NCBI GenBank assembly: GCA_003667245.1
Contig: RCNN01000005.1
Location: 118,711 to 182,710 of the forward strand
Origin: Heterostelium multicystogenum
Lineage: Eukaryota > Evosea > Eumycetozoa > Acytosteliales > Acytosteliaceae
Reading direction: 5' to 3'
DNA length: 64,000 bases
Numbering within the stretch: position 1 is the first letter of the stretch; the number at the start of each line of letters is the position of its first letter. The position numbers were made by a program, and so were the translations under genes. Positions 49,324-61,262 of the stretch are shown here, piece by piece. Under the pieces are notes generated by a model that was given only the letters and a program-made list of their open reading frames with translations, did not search any database and had not been told where the DNA came from.

Positions 49324-50134
49324 CAAGCGTAACAATAAACATATTTACTACTATCACATAAACAAAACAATTAATATTATTTACATTATATCATTACAAT
49401 TATTATTATTATTATTATTATATAAAATCTAGTGATATTTATAATTGTTTGTTATCAAATATCACATCCAACTAGAGAAACACAACAATAACAACAGACA
49501 ATAATAATAATAATATCTAAAACTATATTATTGAAAAAGGTTGTTGCAACAGCTATTATCTTTTGTTCGTAAAACTACTTGGGTGGGTGTTTGTTGTTGT
49601 TTTTTTGTTTTTGTTTTTGCATTATATGTGACTAGAGAAGCTTTATATTAGTTAATTTATTGACGAATAACAACTTCTTGGTTGGAGGTCAGTGCAATAT
49701 TTTTATAGGTAATATCTATTTATTTTTTTTTCACAATTGTTTGTTGTTGTTTTTTTTTTTACTGTTGTTTTTATTATTGTTATTAAACCAACCTCTAATT
49801 CATTCATTCATTCGTACAAACATTCACAGTATTGGCGAGCAAACAACACAACCAACAAACAACAAACCAATATCAATTTCTAATAGATAGATAGAGATAG
49901 ATAAATAGTTAGTTAACTAGTTAGTTACATTTAATATTAATAATTATTATAGTCATAGTATTTGTTAGCACTCTTTTGTTATATAATTATTTAGATTATA
50001 AATTTTAATTAAAAGATAGATTTAAAAAACAAAAAGATAATCTAAAATCAAAGATTACATTGCGTTTTTATTATATATTTAAATTATATATTTTTTATTT
50101 ATAAATTGGCAATATTGTAATATTTTAAAAACAA
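48348..50134. other. Spacer upstream of the zinc-finger gene
   Basis: AT-rich with a long ATT microsatellite (49266-49323, listed) and another at 49400-49421. Open frames are low-complexity. No gene or RNA recognised. Confidence 0.6.
49266..49323. repeat. ATT trinucleotide microsatellite
   Basis: About 19 uninterrupted TAT/ATT units; the longest simple repeat in the window. It is in spacer, 0.8 kb upstream of the coiled-coil/zinc-finger gene, and likely polymorphic. Confidence 0.95.
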
Positions 50135-52138
50135 ATGGATACAGGACAAGATCTTGAGGTCTTGTATTCTAATTTGAAAAGAAAATATGCAGTGATCACC
50201 GAAGAGAAAGATTATGCATTGCTGCAACTTGAAGAAGCAAAGAAACAGCTTAAAAGATTGTCAAAAGAAAAAAGGTATGGATATGTGTGTGGTGTGTTTT
50301 ACGATTGGATCTGGTGGTTAAATCAGTTTTTCATTTTTAAATTTCCATTTTTGGTAAAAACTAATATAATTATTATCTTACATTTTGCTTTCAGATTTTT
50401 ATTAGACAAGTTATTGAAATTCGAAGAGGTTTCATCTGATGAGAGTGATGTCGAAGTGAGCAAGATTTTAACTGCTGATAAAAAAGATGTAGCTCCACCT
50501 ACTTCCGAACATAGAAGAGGAAGAGACAGAGAAAGCAGAGACAAAGATAGAGAAAAAGAAAAGGAAAAGGAGAAAGAAAGAGAAAAAGAAAAAGAGAGAG
50601 AGAAAGAGAAAGAAAGAGAAGAGCGAAGAGAAAAGGAAAGGGAGGAAAGAAGAGAGAAGGAAAGAGAGGAAAGAAGAGAAAAAGAGAGAGAAGAACGAAG
50701 AGAGAAGGAAAGAGAGGAGAGAAGAGAAAAAGAAAGGGAAGAGCGAAGAGAAAGGAAAGAGAAGTAAAGGAAAAGGAAAAAGAAAAGGAAGAGAGGAAAG
50801 AAGAGAAAAAGAACGTAGAGAAAGAAAAGAAAGAGAAAGAGAAGAGAGAAGAGAACAGCATAAGGAAAAAGAAAAAGAAAGGATAGAGAAGAAAGAAGAG
50901 AAAAGAGAGACAAAGACAGAGAAAGAGAAAGAAGTAGCAGAGACAAAGAAAAGGAAAAAGAAAAGGAAAGAGACAGAGACCGTGACAGAAAAAGAGAAAA
51001 GGATAGAGACACCGATCGAAGTGACAAAGAGAGTCATGATGAAAAAAGAAAGAAATCATCAGGGAGCCGACTTGGTGCGCAAATGCACATGAGACAACCA
51101 AATGACGAAGCTAAAGAGAGACTTCCAGACACTTCAAGAAATGGTACCAGTGAAAAGGACAGAGAAAGAGACAGAATTAGTTCACCATCAGTTACACCTA
51201 TTTTGCAAGCTCAATCTTCAGCATCAATTCCTCCGCCCATTGGCGATGACTTCTACTCCACACCATCGACACCAAAGTTGGAGCCCCAAGAAGGATATTG
51301 TGTTGCTTTTGGAAAGGATCGTTTGTGCAAAAGTAAAGCCCTGCCTAATTGTAAATTTTGTTGGCATCACGCTCCCACTTGATCCAAACTCTGGTTCATG
51401 TGGTGTCAATATGTAGACAAGAACAAGAAGAACTCTAAGAAATGTAATATACCAGTACAGAAATCAAAACAGACTCCGTTTTGTGGATATCACCAGGCTA
51501 AGGCAAATGGACTTCCCACTGAAGGTATTGCCACAGATGCTTCGGCATCTGAGCAAGAAGACTCTAATCAACCAGTCGAGAAGAAACATAAAAAGCAAAA
51601 GACAGATAATAATACATCTCCACAAATCAAGAGTGTCGACACTCAAGAACATAATAGTAATCATCAAAAAAGCCACAGAAAATCATCTTCATCGTCATCA
51701 TCACGATCCCCAAATTCCACTTCCGAATCACTTGCTTCATATAATAGCCATATCACATCCCCTTTGCCACCAATCCTAACCTCTTTGAAATCTATGTCGC
51801 CACCAGCTTCCTCATCTTCTCAATCACCAAATAAGATTTCACTCTCACCAACACCAAATGGAGATAGTGCCACCACTGGAGGTAGCAGCTCAGCCTCTTC
51901 TTCGAACAGAGGTTCACCCCTACAGCTCAGGCCAATCGATGAATCTCAGCGTTCGAAATCACCATCAGGCTTCACCACCAGATCTGACGACGATGAATAT
52001 GAGCGTCGACTTGAGATGGACATTGACATTGAAAGCGAAAGCAACGACAGATCACCTGCATACAAAAAAAGCCATCACGAATTATATAGTTCACCCAGCA
52101 GCAGCAACAACGAAGTAGCAGAACATTCAGGAAAGTAA
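50135..52138 (+). CDS. Coiled-coil plus C3Hc3H zinc-finger nuclear protein, INO80-subunit-like
   Basis: ATG 50135 begins MDTGQDLEVLYSNLKRKYAV and a coiled coil (EEKDYALLQLEEAKKQLKRL). An intron (50275-50394, GTATGG..TTCAG) joins to FLLDKLLKFEE. This block resembles the TFPT/INO80E-type helix. A very long Glu/Arg/Lys run follows (50520-51060). Near residue 300 comes a C3Hc3H-type zinc-binding region: CVAFGKDRLCKSKALPNCKF, CWHHAPT, WCQYVDKNKKNSKKCNIP, FCGYHQAKANGLP, as in INO80D and NSL2. A Ser/Pro-rich tail with SPS-type sites ends at 52138. Frame breaks near 50762 and 51382 split it. Likely a chromatin-remodelling subunit; the family is well supported, the exact complex is inference. Confidence 0.7.
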
Positions 52139-52312
52139 TAATTCTTATCTTTCCTGGTGAGCACCATCTTTACATAATATATACCGCAAGCCAACCAACA
52201 CTACACCAATTTTCGATTTAAATTTAATAAATAGATTCATATTTATAAATTCCACGACCATGTTTGTTGTTGTTATTAGGTTTATATGTTTATTACAGAT
52301 TACAGGAGACAG

Positions 52313-53065
52313 TTACAGCTCACCGCATTCTGTAATGACTACATCGAATTTGGGTTTATTTGTTTGTGGGTTTACAACAGGCACATTTTCAATGGTTCTA
52401 ACTACCTTCATTCCGTCGATGACTTGACCAAATACAACATTCTTTCCGTCGAGCCATTCAGTGGCGACGCATGATATAAAAAATTGACATCCATTACTGT
52501 TTGGTGTTCCACTGTTGACCATTGACAATGTACCTGGTCCTGTATGCTTTAGTTTGAAGTTTTCATCTGGGAATCTTTCACCATATATAGAGGTTCTACC
52601 TGAACCATCACCCTAAAACATGATCAAATGTATTAGTTCTCTATTTAGCCTGTGGAAGATCAATACTAAATGAAAGATAGATAGATAGATAGGTATGGCA
52701 TACCTTTACAAAATCACCACCTTGGATCATGAAATCCTTTGATACCTTGTGAAATTTACATCCTTTAAAACCAATTGGTACACCTGATTTTCTATATTCA
52801 CCTGTGCAGAATTGTCTATATGCAGGTATTAAAGTATGTAAGTAAGGCTATTAACGATCATATCTCATGATGCTTGTATTCTATTTATTACCTGAAGTTT
52901 TCTGCAGTTCTTGGGACTACATCAGCATACAGTTCAATCTTGATTCTACCAATAGGTTGTCCGTCGATAGCAATAATCAAAGAATACGATTGGGTTGGTG
53001 ACTGGTGCCTCATTTGTCGGACTACTCACTGAAGTTGATGTTGAAGATGATGTTGTATCTGCCAT
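52313..53065 (-). CDS. PPIH: Cyclophilin H (PPIH), spliceosomal peptidyl-prolyl isomerase
   Basis: ATG 53063-53065 begins [27 protein letters not shown] is then broken by one extra base near 52985 before [20 protein letters not shown]. Later exons give [60 protein letters not shown] and [20 protein letters not shown], ending ITECGEL at 52313. Active-site residues of cyclophilins are present (the GGDF block, the NSNGCQFFI block, the W of EWLDGKHVVFG-type motif). PPIH binds U4/U6 snRNP protein Prp4. Introns fall at about 52615-52704 and 52815-52890. Confidence 0.9.
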
Positions 53066-53700
53066 ATGTGTGTGTACGATCAAACAATCAATGAATCAAT
53101 CTCTTGTTATCTCTATGTATTATTATAATATTGTTTATAAGGATCTCTTGTCGAAATGTTACCAATCACTTCGATTCTTTCTGTTTTTTAATTTTGATTA
53201 ATGTGTTTTTATATTGTGGAAATGGACATCAAGATGGAAGTGGTTTATTTATTGATTGATGGAAAGTTTTTATTTGTTGTGTTGGGTTGTATGTGTGTTT
53301 GTTTGACACTTTCATAAATGGATCGGTCAGAACTGTTAAACACCCAATTTTAATACTTTAAATAAAGATGGGTGTAAGCAACGTTCAGTTATTATCCACA
53401 TCTGACTTTGTATGTACCTGCATTTCAATAGCACTTCAAATGCTATATCAGCATCATCCATAACATGATTGGTATTTTTTTTTTGCAATTACCTATCAAT
53501 CAACAATATTGTTATTTAAATCAAATCAAATTTATAAAATAATAATAATTATTAATATAATGGTTAATATTAATATTTGAAATTACAAAGTTGAACTGTT
53601 CATTAAGATTAAACTATTTATTAGAATTGCTACTAGACTAGTATAAAGGAATATTAGATATATAAGTACCTAATTCACTCATTCATTCATCCAAAAAGCA
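53066..53700. other. Divergent promoter region between PPIH and the TIG gene
   Basis: AT-rich, about 635 bp. A 32-codon frame begins at 53369 (MGVSNVQLLSTSDF) in a good start context but is too short to call. Confidence 0.5.
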
Positions 53701-55142
53701 ATGAATAGATATAGTAATAAATATTTGTATTATACTTTAATATTTGTGTGCTCAATACTGATTTTTAAAGGTATGGAATTAAAATAGGATGGAAAATAAA
53801 TACTCTACATAGTCAAAGAAATATATTAATAGTTTGTTACAATTATAGTAAATGCATTCCAAATATCAAATGTAATATATTATCCTGGGTTTAAAGCGGA
53901 TGTGGTTGGTCAAAATCTGATGAATGTCACATCGGTTGTAGTCTATGCTTTCAGTGGTGGTCCAACAACTGCAATGCAAATTAAGTCTAAAAACGACACG
54001 GTTGTATCTGTTAGCTTCGATGACACCCAGGTTTACCAGGGATTGTTGGGATTGTTTGATGCCAAAGGCCAAACCTCAAAGTTTGGATGGAACCCACTCA
54101 TTATTACTAATGTCACTTCCGTTGGCTCTTCAGGTGGAATCATCACTGTAAATGGATGGTACATCAGTCCATCGGCAATGTCGAATAATACTCTAACATT
54201 CACAAGTCAATCACTTGCCCTCTTTGAAATTGGTGTTGGCGGAAAGAATGGATCACAGAGTTATTATCGTTTGTTGCCATCTCAGTCGACTTTCTTGGGA
54301 GAAGACATTCCAGTTTCAATAATGATCAGAGAGTTTGGAGCACTATCCACCTTCTCTTTCCTCCGTAGGTTACTTAATAGTATTGTTACGCTTATTATAA
54401 ATGGAATACTCATAATATAATATGAATAATATATAGCTCCAAATATTTCAAGGGTTATTACAGATGATTATGAACTACATGTGGTTGGAGATAGCTTTGG
54501 AAGTATACAGTCCAATGTAGAGCTCTATGTGAATGGAGTTCAGTATCCCAAATTCAAGTTTGCCAATCATACTGACCTGTACTTGGATGTCTCAATGCTG
54601 TATCCATCATCTGTTAAAAATGGTTTAAATAGCGTAGCAGTCAATGTAACTAATTTTAAAATGTCTAATAGATTTAACTTTACCATTTGTAAGTAGTGTT
54701 TATCTTATCTATTCATTCATTTGCGTTCAAAAGTTATTAATAATAGCATGAATGTTAGATCCAATTATAAACTCAATTAGTAATTGCTCAGTTGATGGTG
54801 GATTGATAACGATAAGTGGAGATTATCTCAGCATGATCAATGTCACCAAAAGTATCAGTAAAGATTGGTGATAAAGAATGTGCACAGCCTGCTAGTTTGA
54901 ATGGAAGCTCGAGAAATATAACATGTACAGTCGAACCTCTTGCCCATGATCAAGAAGCACAACCACTGCCAGTAGTCATAACATTCGACCAATATAGCAG
55001 CATGGACAATGGCAAGCCAACCATGTTCTTCAGCTACGATGCACCAACCAGTTCATCTTGCATACACATTCCAAACATGCTTCAAACACTACTAATTCCA
55101 ATAGTTTCTCTATTATTAATGCTTATAATAAATACTAATTAA
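53701..55142 (+). CDS. IPT/TIG-domain cell-surface protein with GPI-type anchor signal
   Basis: ATG 53701 begins a signal peptide (MNRYSNKYLYYTLIFVCSIL). Exon 1 ends 53770 and exon 2 starts 53849 (VNAFQISNVIYYPGFKADVV). Repeated immunoglobulin-like IPT/TIG elements follow: FGWNPLIITNVTSVGSSGGI, ITVNGWYISPSAMSNNTLTF, YELHVVGDSFGSIQSNVELY, VDGGLITISGDYLSMINVT. There are many N-glycosylation sites (NVT, NMT, NHT, NLT types). The C-terminus PMLQTLL-type hydrophobic tail (IPIVSLLLMLIINTN) without a cytosolic tail fits a GPI signal. Dictyostelid Tgr and related proteins share this design and act in adhesion and kin recognition; direct orthology is not shown. A one-base frame break is near 54845. 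Confidence 0.75.
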
Positions 55143-55490
55143 ACTTATATCACTTGATAACTTGGACTCATTTTCATTATTTATTTAGGATAATCTTCAC
55201 ATTTAGAGTCTTCACTAGTGTCAACATGCACCAAGGACGGTGACTGTCCATCATGTTCAATTTCAATTCTCGAACCTTAATATTCAGTGAGGACTATGGA
55301 GCTACTAGGATACCAAGTGAACTCAGTGCTCAAGTACAAGTAACTAGAAAGAGGATCAATATATTCCAGATGATAGGCTATGATTCGCAAATAGGTTGTT
55401 TCAATCCACTGTATATAAATAGGAATTCAAATAAAAACGTTACATACATTGATGATGATGTTTGCATATTGCGAAGTAAAAATTAATAAT
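55143..55490 (+). pseudogene. Cys-containing coding fragment downstream of the TIG gene
   Basis: One frame reads SSLVSTCTKDGDCPSCSIS (55204-55262). Another reads LIFSEDYGATRIPSELSAQV and GCFNPLYINRNSNKNVTYID to a stop at 55486. The CTKDGDCPSC spacing resembles Cys-rich repeats of dictyostelid surface proteins. No start or signal peptide is evident, so it may be a lost exon, a fragment, or an alternative tail of the TIG gene. Confidence 0.25.
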
Positions 55491-55630
55491 AAACAATTTA
55501 ATATTTTAAAACAATATAATTGTTGAAGTTGATTTATCTTGTATTAAAAAATCAAATAGTTCATTTACAATTTCAATAGACTTTATATTATCTATCTTCT
55601 ACGAGAGACAAACGAGCAGAAGCAGGAACA

Positions 55631-56835
55631 ATGAGTGATAGACAGATTGCAAGCCTTGAAAGTAAGTTTTCAGCTGGAAACTACTATGATATCTTACAAT
55701 CGTACAAGGCCCTGTACTTTAGAAATTCATCTGCCAAGAAATATAAGGAGACCATCGCTCTCTTGTTGTCTGGTGCAACCAACTTTTTGAAATACGAACA
55801 ATGGAATTGCGCTGCTGAACTAGGTCAGCTATTAATTGAAACATACAAGTCATTTGGTACTAAATACGATGAAGAAACAAAGAGTAGGTGTTATAAATTC
55901 AACCACGGAATGGATTGCATTCATACACGCATCTGTGCAATCAATCAACTATATTCTCCTAATAGATACTGATGCTTCATGTCTATTATAGATACTGTAT
56001 CAACATTGTTTAAAGGATTTAAATGTGGAGAGAATGCTGCTATGATTACATTTATGAGAGATGCAATCAAGTGGAGTGAAAGTGCAGGTGCAGGTGACAA
56101 AGGCAGTCCTGAGTTTCATTCATTGCTAGCCATCTCTCTTGCAAAGAATGGCGACTTTATAGATGCTCAAAAACACTTTATCTTTGGAAATGACCCAATT
56201 GCATTTGCCGATATGCTTGTTGCTTGGACCAAAGACGCAAATCATTCTGAAATCGATTTATATGTAGCAAGAGCAGTATTTGGGTACATCATCATCAACA
56301 ACCTAATTAGATTCATAAACAGGAAAACTAACATATCTATCATCTCACTAATATTAGATATCTATGCATTAAAAAGACTGCAGATGCAGAGCAACTCTTC
56401 CAATCATTCACACAAAAGCTATCAATTCCTCAATCAAACTTTACACCATTACTAAATTATATTAGATTCCTCCTATTGACACTACAAAGAGATGCATTAC
56501 CACTCTTTAACATTTTGAAGCAAAAGTACGAGCCATCCATTGCCAGAGATCCAATGTTTTCAAAAAGTATGTAAACAACACAATACCAATTGCATTGATC
56601 AATCATACGATTATGGATATACTAACACCATTATCTTTATTAGTATTTGGATCAAATCGCTAATTTGTACTACAAAGTACCACTACCACAATCAGGTGGC
56701 TTGGGATCGTTATTGTCTGGTTTGTTTAGTGGATTGTCACCAATGATGGGTGGAGGAATTCAAGGATCATCTGATGTAAATATGACTGATGACAATGATC
56801 ATATTCATTATGCCGACACCGATGACATGGATTAA
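55631..56835 (+). CDS. GET4: GET4 (TRC35) homologue, tail-anchored protein targeting
   Basis: ATG 55631 begins MSDRQIASLESKFSAGNYYD; ILQSYKALYFRNSSAKKYKE and GATNFLKYEQWNCAAELGQL match the helical-repeat N-domain. Exon 2 (from about 55992) gives DTVSTLFKGFKCGENAAMIT, GSPEFHSLLAISLAKNGDFI and AQKHFIFGNDPIAFADMLVA. Later exons read YLCIKKTADAEQLFQSFTQK, FTPLLNYIRFLLLTLQRDAL and QIANLYYKVPLPQSGGLGSL, and end DTDDMD at 56835. GET4 bridges Get5 and Get3 and hands tail-anchored proteins to the ER. Three introns are clear (about 55885-55990, 56278-56358, 56568-56644). Converges on the ankyrin gene. Confidence 0.92.
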
Positions 56836-56958
56836 GACGAACAACAATAATAGCAATAAACTACTGTTATGCACTTTTATTTAATTAGTTTAATCTCTTA
56901 TGGCTATGCAGGAAAACACATTGGTTTTATTATAGAAGTAATTTTATTTACAATGTGA

Positions 56959-59091
56959 CTAACAAATAATACAATGCTGTTTGGTCTTATATTTTTCATT
57001 TAAATAGGAAATGATATCGGATCTCTTGGTTGCTTGTGCCAACGACAGTACTTTTTTAAAATTGAATGGCTCGGTTCTGTTTTCAACAAGGAATTTAATG
57101 ATATCAAGATTTTGGTTTCTAATTGCCACATCCAATGCTTCTTGAGTGCAGCCTTCGGTTCGATTTTCGTGAAGAAACTTCAACATTTCTAATTTGCCAC
57201 TATTTGCTGCTAGATTCATTGCTCTATATGTACAGGTCTCTGTTCTGTTTTCATGGAAAAACTTGAACATATCTAACATTCCAAGTGATGCTAGTTTGTC
57301 CATTGTATTATGTGAGCTATCAGAAGTATTTGCTCCCTGTTATTTTATTAATATTAGAACAAGCCAATCATTTTGCTATCGTTTATATTTACCTCTGTTC
57401 TATTTTCATGTAAAAACTTGACAATTTCCATTTTACCACCTATAGCAGCCAAGGATAATGCCTGTCTATTGCATCCTTCAGTTCGATTAAAGTGCAAAAA
57501 TTTTAACATTTCCAAGTTTCCAGAGGAGGCTGCAAAGTTCATAGCATCTACACTGCACCCTTCTGTACGGTGAGTGTGAAGATACTGTACAATGTCCAAA
57601 TGACCGTTTTTAGCTGCATTGGTCATCGCTAATGCTGTGCATCCCTCTGTTCTGTTTTCATGGAGATACTGTACTACAGAAAGGTGTCCATTCGCTGCAG
57701 CACAGGTCATTGCTATACCAGTACATCCTTCCGTTCGATTCTCATGCAAAAATGAAACAATATCGACATGACCGTTTCTGGCAGCATAATTCATCGCTTC
57801 TTGGGTACATCCTTCTGTTCTGTGCTCATGGAGGAACTTTACGACATTGAGATGTCCATTCGCTGCACTTGTATTCATTGCATATTTGGTGCAACCTTCT
57901 TTTCGATTGAAATGATGGAACTCTAGAATATCCAAATGTCCGTGTGCAGCAGCCCAGCTCATTGCCTGGGTGCCACAATTTTCAAAGCGATTCTCATGTA
58001 AAAATACAACTACAGCCAAATGACCATTCTTGGAAGCAAGTTGCATCGCTTCTTTTGTGCATCCTTCCGATCTGTTTTTCGTGAAGAAATTTTACCACAT
58101 CCAAATGTCCAAATCCACATGCTTTGTTCATGGCTAACTTTGTGCAGCCCTCTGTTCTATTCTCGTGCAGGAATTTAACGATTTCCAAATGACCTGAAGA
58201 TGCAGCTCCATTGAGTGCGCTAATGGTACACCCTTCTGTTCGATTTTCATGCAGGAATTTTACTACTTCAAAGTGGCCATTCTTGGCAGCTAAATTCATT
58301 GAGTTGATAGAACAACCTTCAGTTCTGTTGGCGTGAAGGAACTTTACAATATCCAAATACCCACCATTCGAGGCAGCATCCATCTCCTCTTTGGAGCGAG
58401 GAATCTTGAATCTACTGCTATTGGCATGTAAATATTTGATCACCTCCAAATGGCCTTGTCTAGCAGCGATCCGTATTGACGAATTCCTGATGAACTCTGC
58501 AATTAGCTTGAAGTGCTCCTCAAAGATGAGCTTAATAACTGGCATACACCCACGATTCAATGCGACCTTTACGGAATCGATGTACTCCAAGACCGGAAGC
58601 GGAGCAGTCTGTCGACACCGCAGTAGTTTGCGATCACAGCCATTCACAAGAACATTGAACTGTTTAATAAAACACTCGACATAATTATACTTGAGCAGCT
58701 GATCAGGTCTCTTCAGTAATTGATACCAATTGAATTTATTTGTTTTTTCACCTGACGAAACGACATTGGGTGACGACGTGAGCGATGGTTCGATAGATTT
58801 CAATTTATAGATATTAAAAACTCCTAGTGAAAGACCAGAATCACCATTATTATTATTATTATTATTATTATTTGATGAAGATGATATTAATGTAGAAGCA
58901 GACTTTGATCTTTTTAATTGCTTTACATAATGAAATATTAATTTATTTAATACGATTGAATTTATAATAATTCTAAATGGATGTTTAAATTTATCTGTAC
59001 AACTAATGTTATTGTTATTATTGTTATTATTGTTAGTGTTGCTTTTGATGTTGCTAATATCTATTATATCATTTATGTGATTTGATGACAT
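56959..59091 (-). CDS. Ankyrin-repeat protein of the dictyostelid FLHENRTEGC type, C-terminal CaaX-like motif
   Basis: The first ATG in frame is 59089-59091 (MSSNHINDIIDISNIKSN), with Asn-rich tracts, then KFKHPFRIIINSIVLNKLIF typical of dictyostelid ankyrin-family N-termini. From about residue 190 come tandem repeats of about 34 residues of the type GHLDIVKFLHENRTEGCTxx AMNxAA; I count more than a dozen. An intron lies at about 57305-57400. The last exon ends KTKQHCIIC, where CIIC fits a CaaX prenylation site (C-a-a-X). One frame break near 58075 interrupts a repeat. Such proteins are a large, fast-evolving family without assigned function. Membrane attachment is inference from the CaaX motif. 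Confidence 0.85.
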
Positions 59092-59777
59092 TGTATACAA
59101 TAAATTTATATGTATATTACGATAGGTATATATTTATAAATATATTTAAAAGAGAGAGGTGTTGTCGATTGTTTTTTTTTTTGAAATTGAATTGTGATTT
59201 TAGTAAACATCTAACTAATTTAGTTAAATTTGACAGTTATAAGAAAAGGTAGTGTGTTAAATAAATAAAAAAAAAAAGCAAATGTTTGCAAATCAATTTT
59301 CAATGAACATTATTAGTTGATTGATATTTCAAAATCAATAGGAAATTTTATGTTATTTTAGGATCAAATCTTTTACCAAAATATTAATATCTAGATAATA
59401 AAAACTAATAATCTCCAAATCATCTTCATCTTCTATAAAATTTCTATTTTATATAGATATAATGTTTGCAGAATATTTTTTGATTTCATTTTTGCACTAT
59501 TAAGAGAACCCCAATCATTCATAGACGAGATTGAAACTTCAAAGTTGTCTGATGGTTGCAGACCATTTTCCAAAAATATCTCATTTAATTCAGGAGTGAA
59601 TCATCTTAGAGTGTATCATGGATAGAAAGAAAACCATCAATACTATCCATTCTATCAAAACTACAAAGTAAACCAAACAAAAAACCTCTGAATTATGAAT
59701 ATTTATACCAAACAAGTACTCATTCTTATATTAGATGATATTTATTCTAAGTCTTAACTTTATTTTTTGAAAAATAT
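59092..59777. other. Spacer between ankyrin gene and countin-like gene
   Basis: AT-rich with poly(A) and poly(T) runs near 59175 and 59270. No coding frame or RNA is recognised. Confidence 0.55.
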
Positions 59778-60724
59778 TTAAAACCAAGAAAATAATCCAC
59801 TAGTGCCACTGCCACTACTTCCGCTGCCACTTGATCCACTGTTTCCTGTAATTGTAAACTGCGATCGTTCCAAGTTGTAGATCTTGGAGTGTGGGTGTTT
59901 GGATTGACATGATCCTTCACAAATCAAAACATCGACCATGTATAGACCAGCAGTGAAATTAGACATATCGTTGGGGTAGGTCTCGATGACAAACTCTTGC
60001 GTATAGAGTCCAACTGAAGTCTCTTCCAAGAGGTAGTTCAGAATGAGAGCCTCACCATTTCGGGTGCCCACACTTGGACTTGGATGGTTCCAGTTCCCAG
60101 CTGACTGCTGACATCATAATCAACATTAACATTGAATGAAGTATTTTGTGGACCTGATGTTGGATTGACTGTTACCGAAGTAATATTCGCATAACCATTA
60201 TCATTAATCTCACAAACTTTCAATAACTCACAAATATAAACAGGATCTGGATCAACTCTTTTTCCCGATTTAAAAAAAATATATTTTGATTAATTTCCTA
60301 ACTTGAGGATGAGGAATTGCTTGTAACAAAGCTAAACAATACTTACACACTGAAAAGTACAACGAATAGCTCAACTCCAAGAGTTTCACACATGGTTTCA
60401 CAGACTTCATAGGATGTATCATTTAATACTTTGCAAATATCGGAACATGATTTATTTCCTCCATCTTTGAATTTAAAATAAAGAATGTCAGTCAAAAGGT
60501 TTCAATTTAATTATCTCCAAATGAAGTCCATACTTATTATATTATTAACAATAGCATGAATATTGTCCTCCACAAATGTATAGCATTTATCGCACAACTC
60601 ATAGCCACCGACTTGCTGGAGATCTCTGGACACAAATGTGTGAGTTTTTAATTTTTATAGAGAAAGTTGTCGAGGCAAATGCCAGCACTATGAAAAGTGA
60701 TAGAATTTTATAATTCATTTGCAT
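59778..60724 (-). CDS. Countin-like secreted saposin-B protein
   Basis: ATG 60722-60724 begins a signal peptide (MQMNYKILSLFIVLAFASTT). After a frame break near 60620, VGGYELCDKCYTFVEDNIHA and, across an intron, CSDICKVLNDTSYEVCETMC show the six-Cys pattern of a saposin-B fold. YICELLKVCEINDNGYANIT closes it. The second half reads SVTVNPTSGPQNTSFNVNVD, QLGTGTIQVQVWAP, then TRNGEALILNYLLEETSVGL and DMSNFTAGLYMVDVLICEG, ending in a Gly/Ser linker and FSWF at 59778. Saposin-B plus this C-terminal domain matches countin, part of the secreted counting factor that limits group size in aggregating Dictyostelium. Paralogue is not assigned. A frame break near 60050 splits the frame. Confidence 0.75.
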
Positions 60725-61262
60725 AACTCTATAAATAAATAAATAAATATAATAGATTAATTATTAAAGAAATTTAGCTAATCAGTTCTTAGCTATTTAT
60801 ATTACTATATTAGCAGTTTGATTTGATTGTAAAGTTCTTTTGAATAATTTATTTAAAAACAAAAATTTAATTAAAGGGTAGGAAATTGAAAGCAATCAAT
60901 CGTAACTTTCGAAAACAACAACAATTAATGGTTATCATAACAACAACAACTAAACTACTTCAAACAAAGCTGCGAAAGTGTGTTGACCCAATTGTTTACG
61001 ATTGATTGCCTTGCATTGCGCTGGTTCGAAGCAAAATAATATCTTCATCCCCGACAGGATTGAAAAATGGTCATAAAACCTATATTTTTGTTTTTTTGGT
61101 CGACCCAAAAATGCAATGCACTGTGAACAGTTCGGTGGTGATCGCTCTACACTTTTCTATTCTACTCTACTACTATTATATGATACTATATTGGATTATA
61201 TATTCTGTTTGTTTACTTTTTACTTTTGATTGATTATTAAATATATATATATAATATATTTA
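60725..61262. other. Spacer between countin-like gene and Rab gene
   Basis: AT-rich; frames are low-complexity. No RNA gene or repeat of note. Confidence 0.5.

Noticed and set aside
50323..51101. Three long minus-strand frames rich in Ser, Leu and Phe
   Set aside because: Shadows of the Glu/Arg/Lys repeat on the plus strand. Codons such as GAA, AGA and AAG read as Phe, Ser and Leu in reverse.
53369..53467. 32-codon ORF MGVSNVQLLSTSDF in a good start context
   Set aside because: Too short to separate from chance; no family or splice partner recognised.
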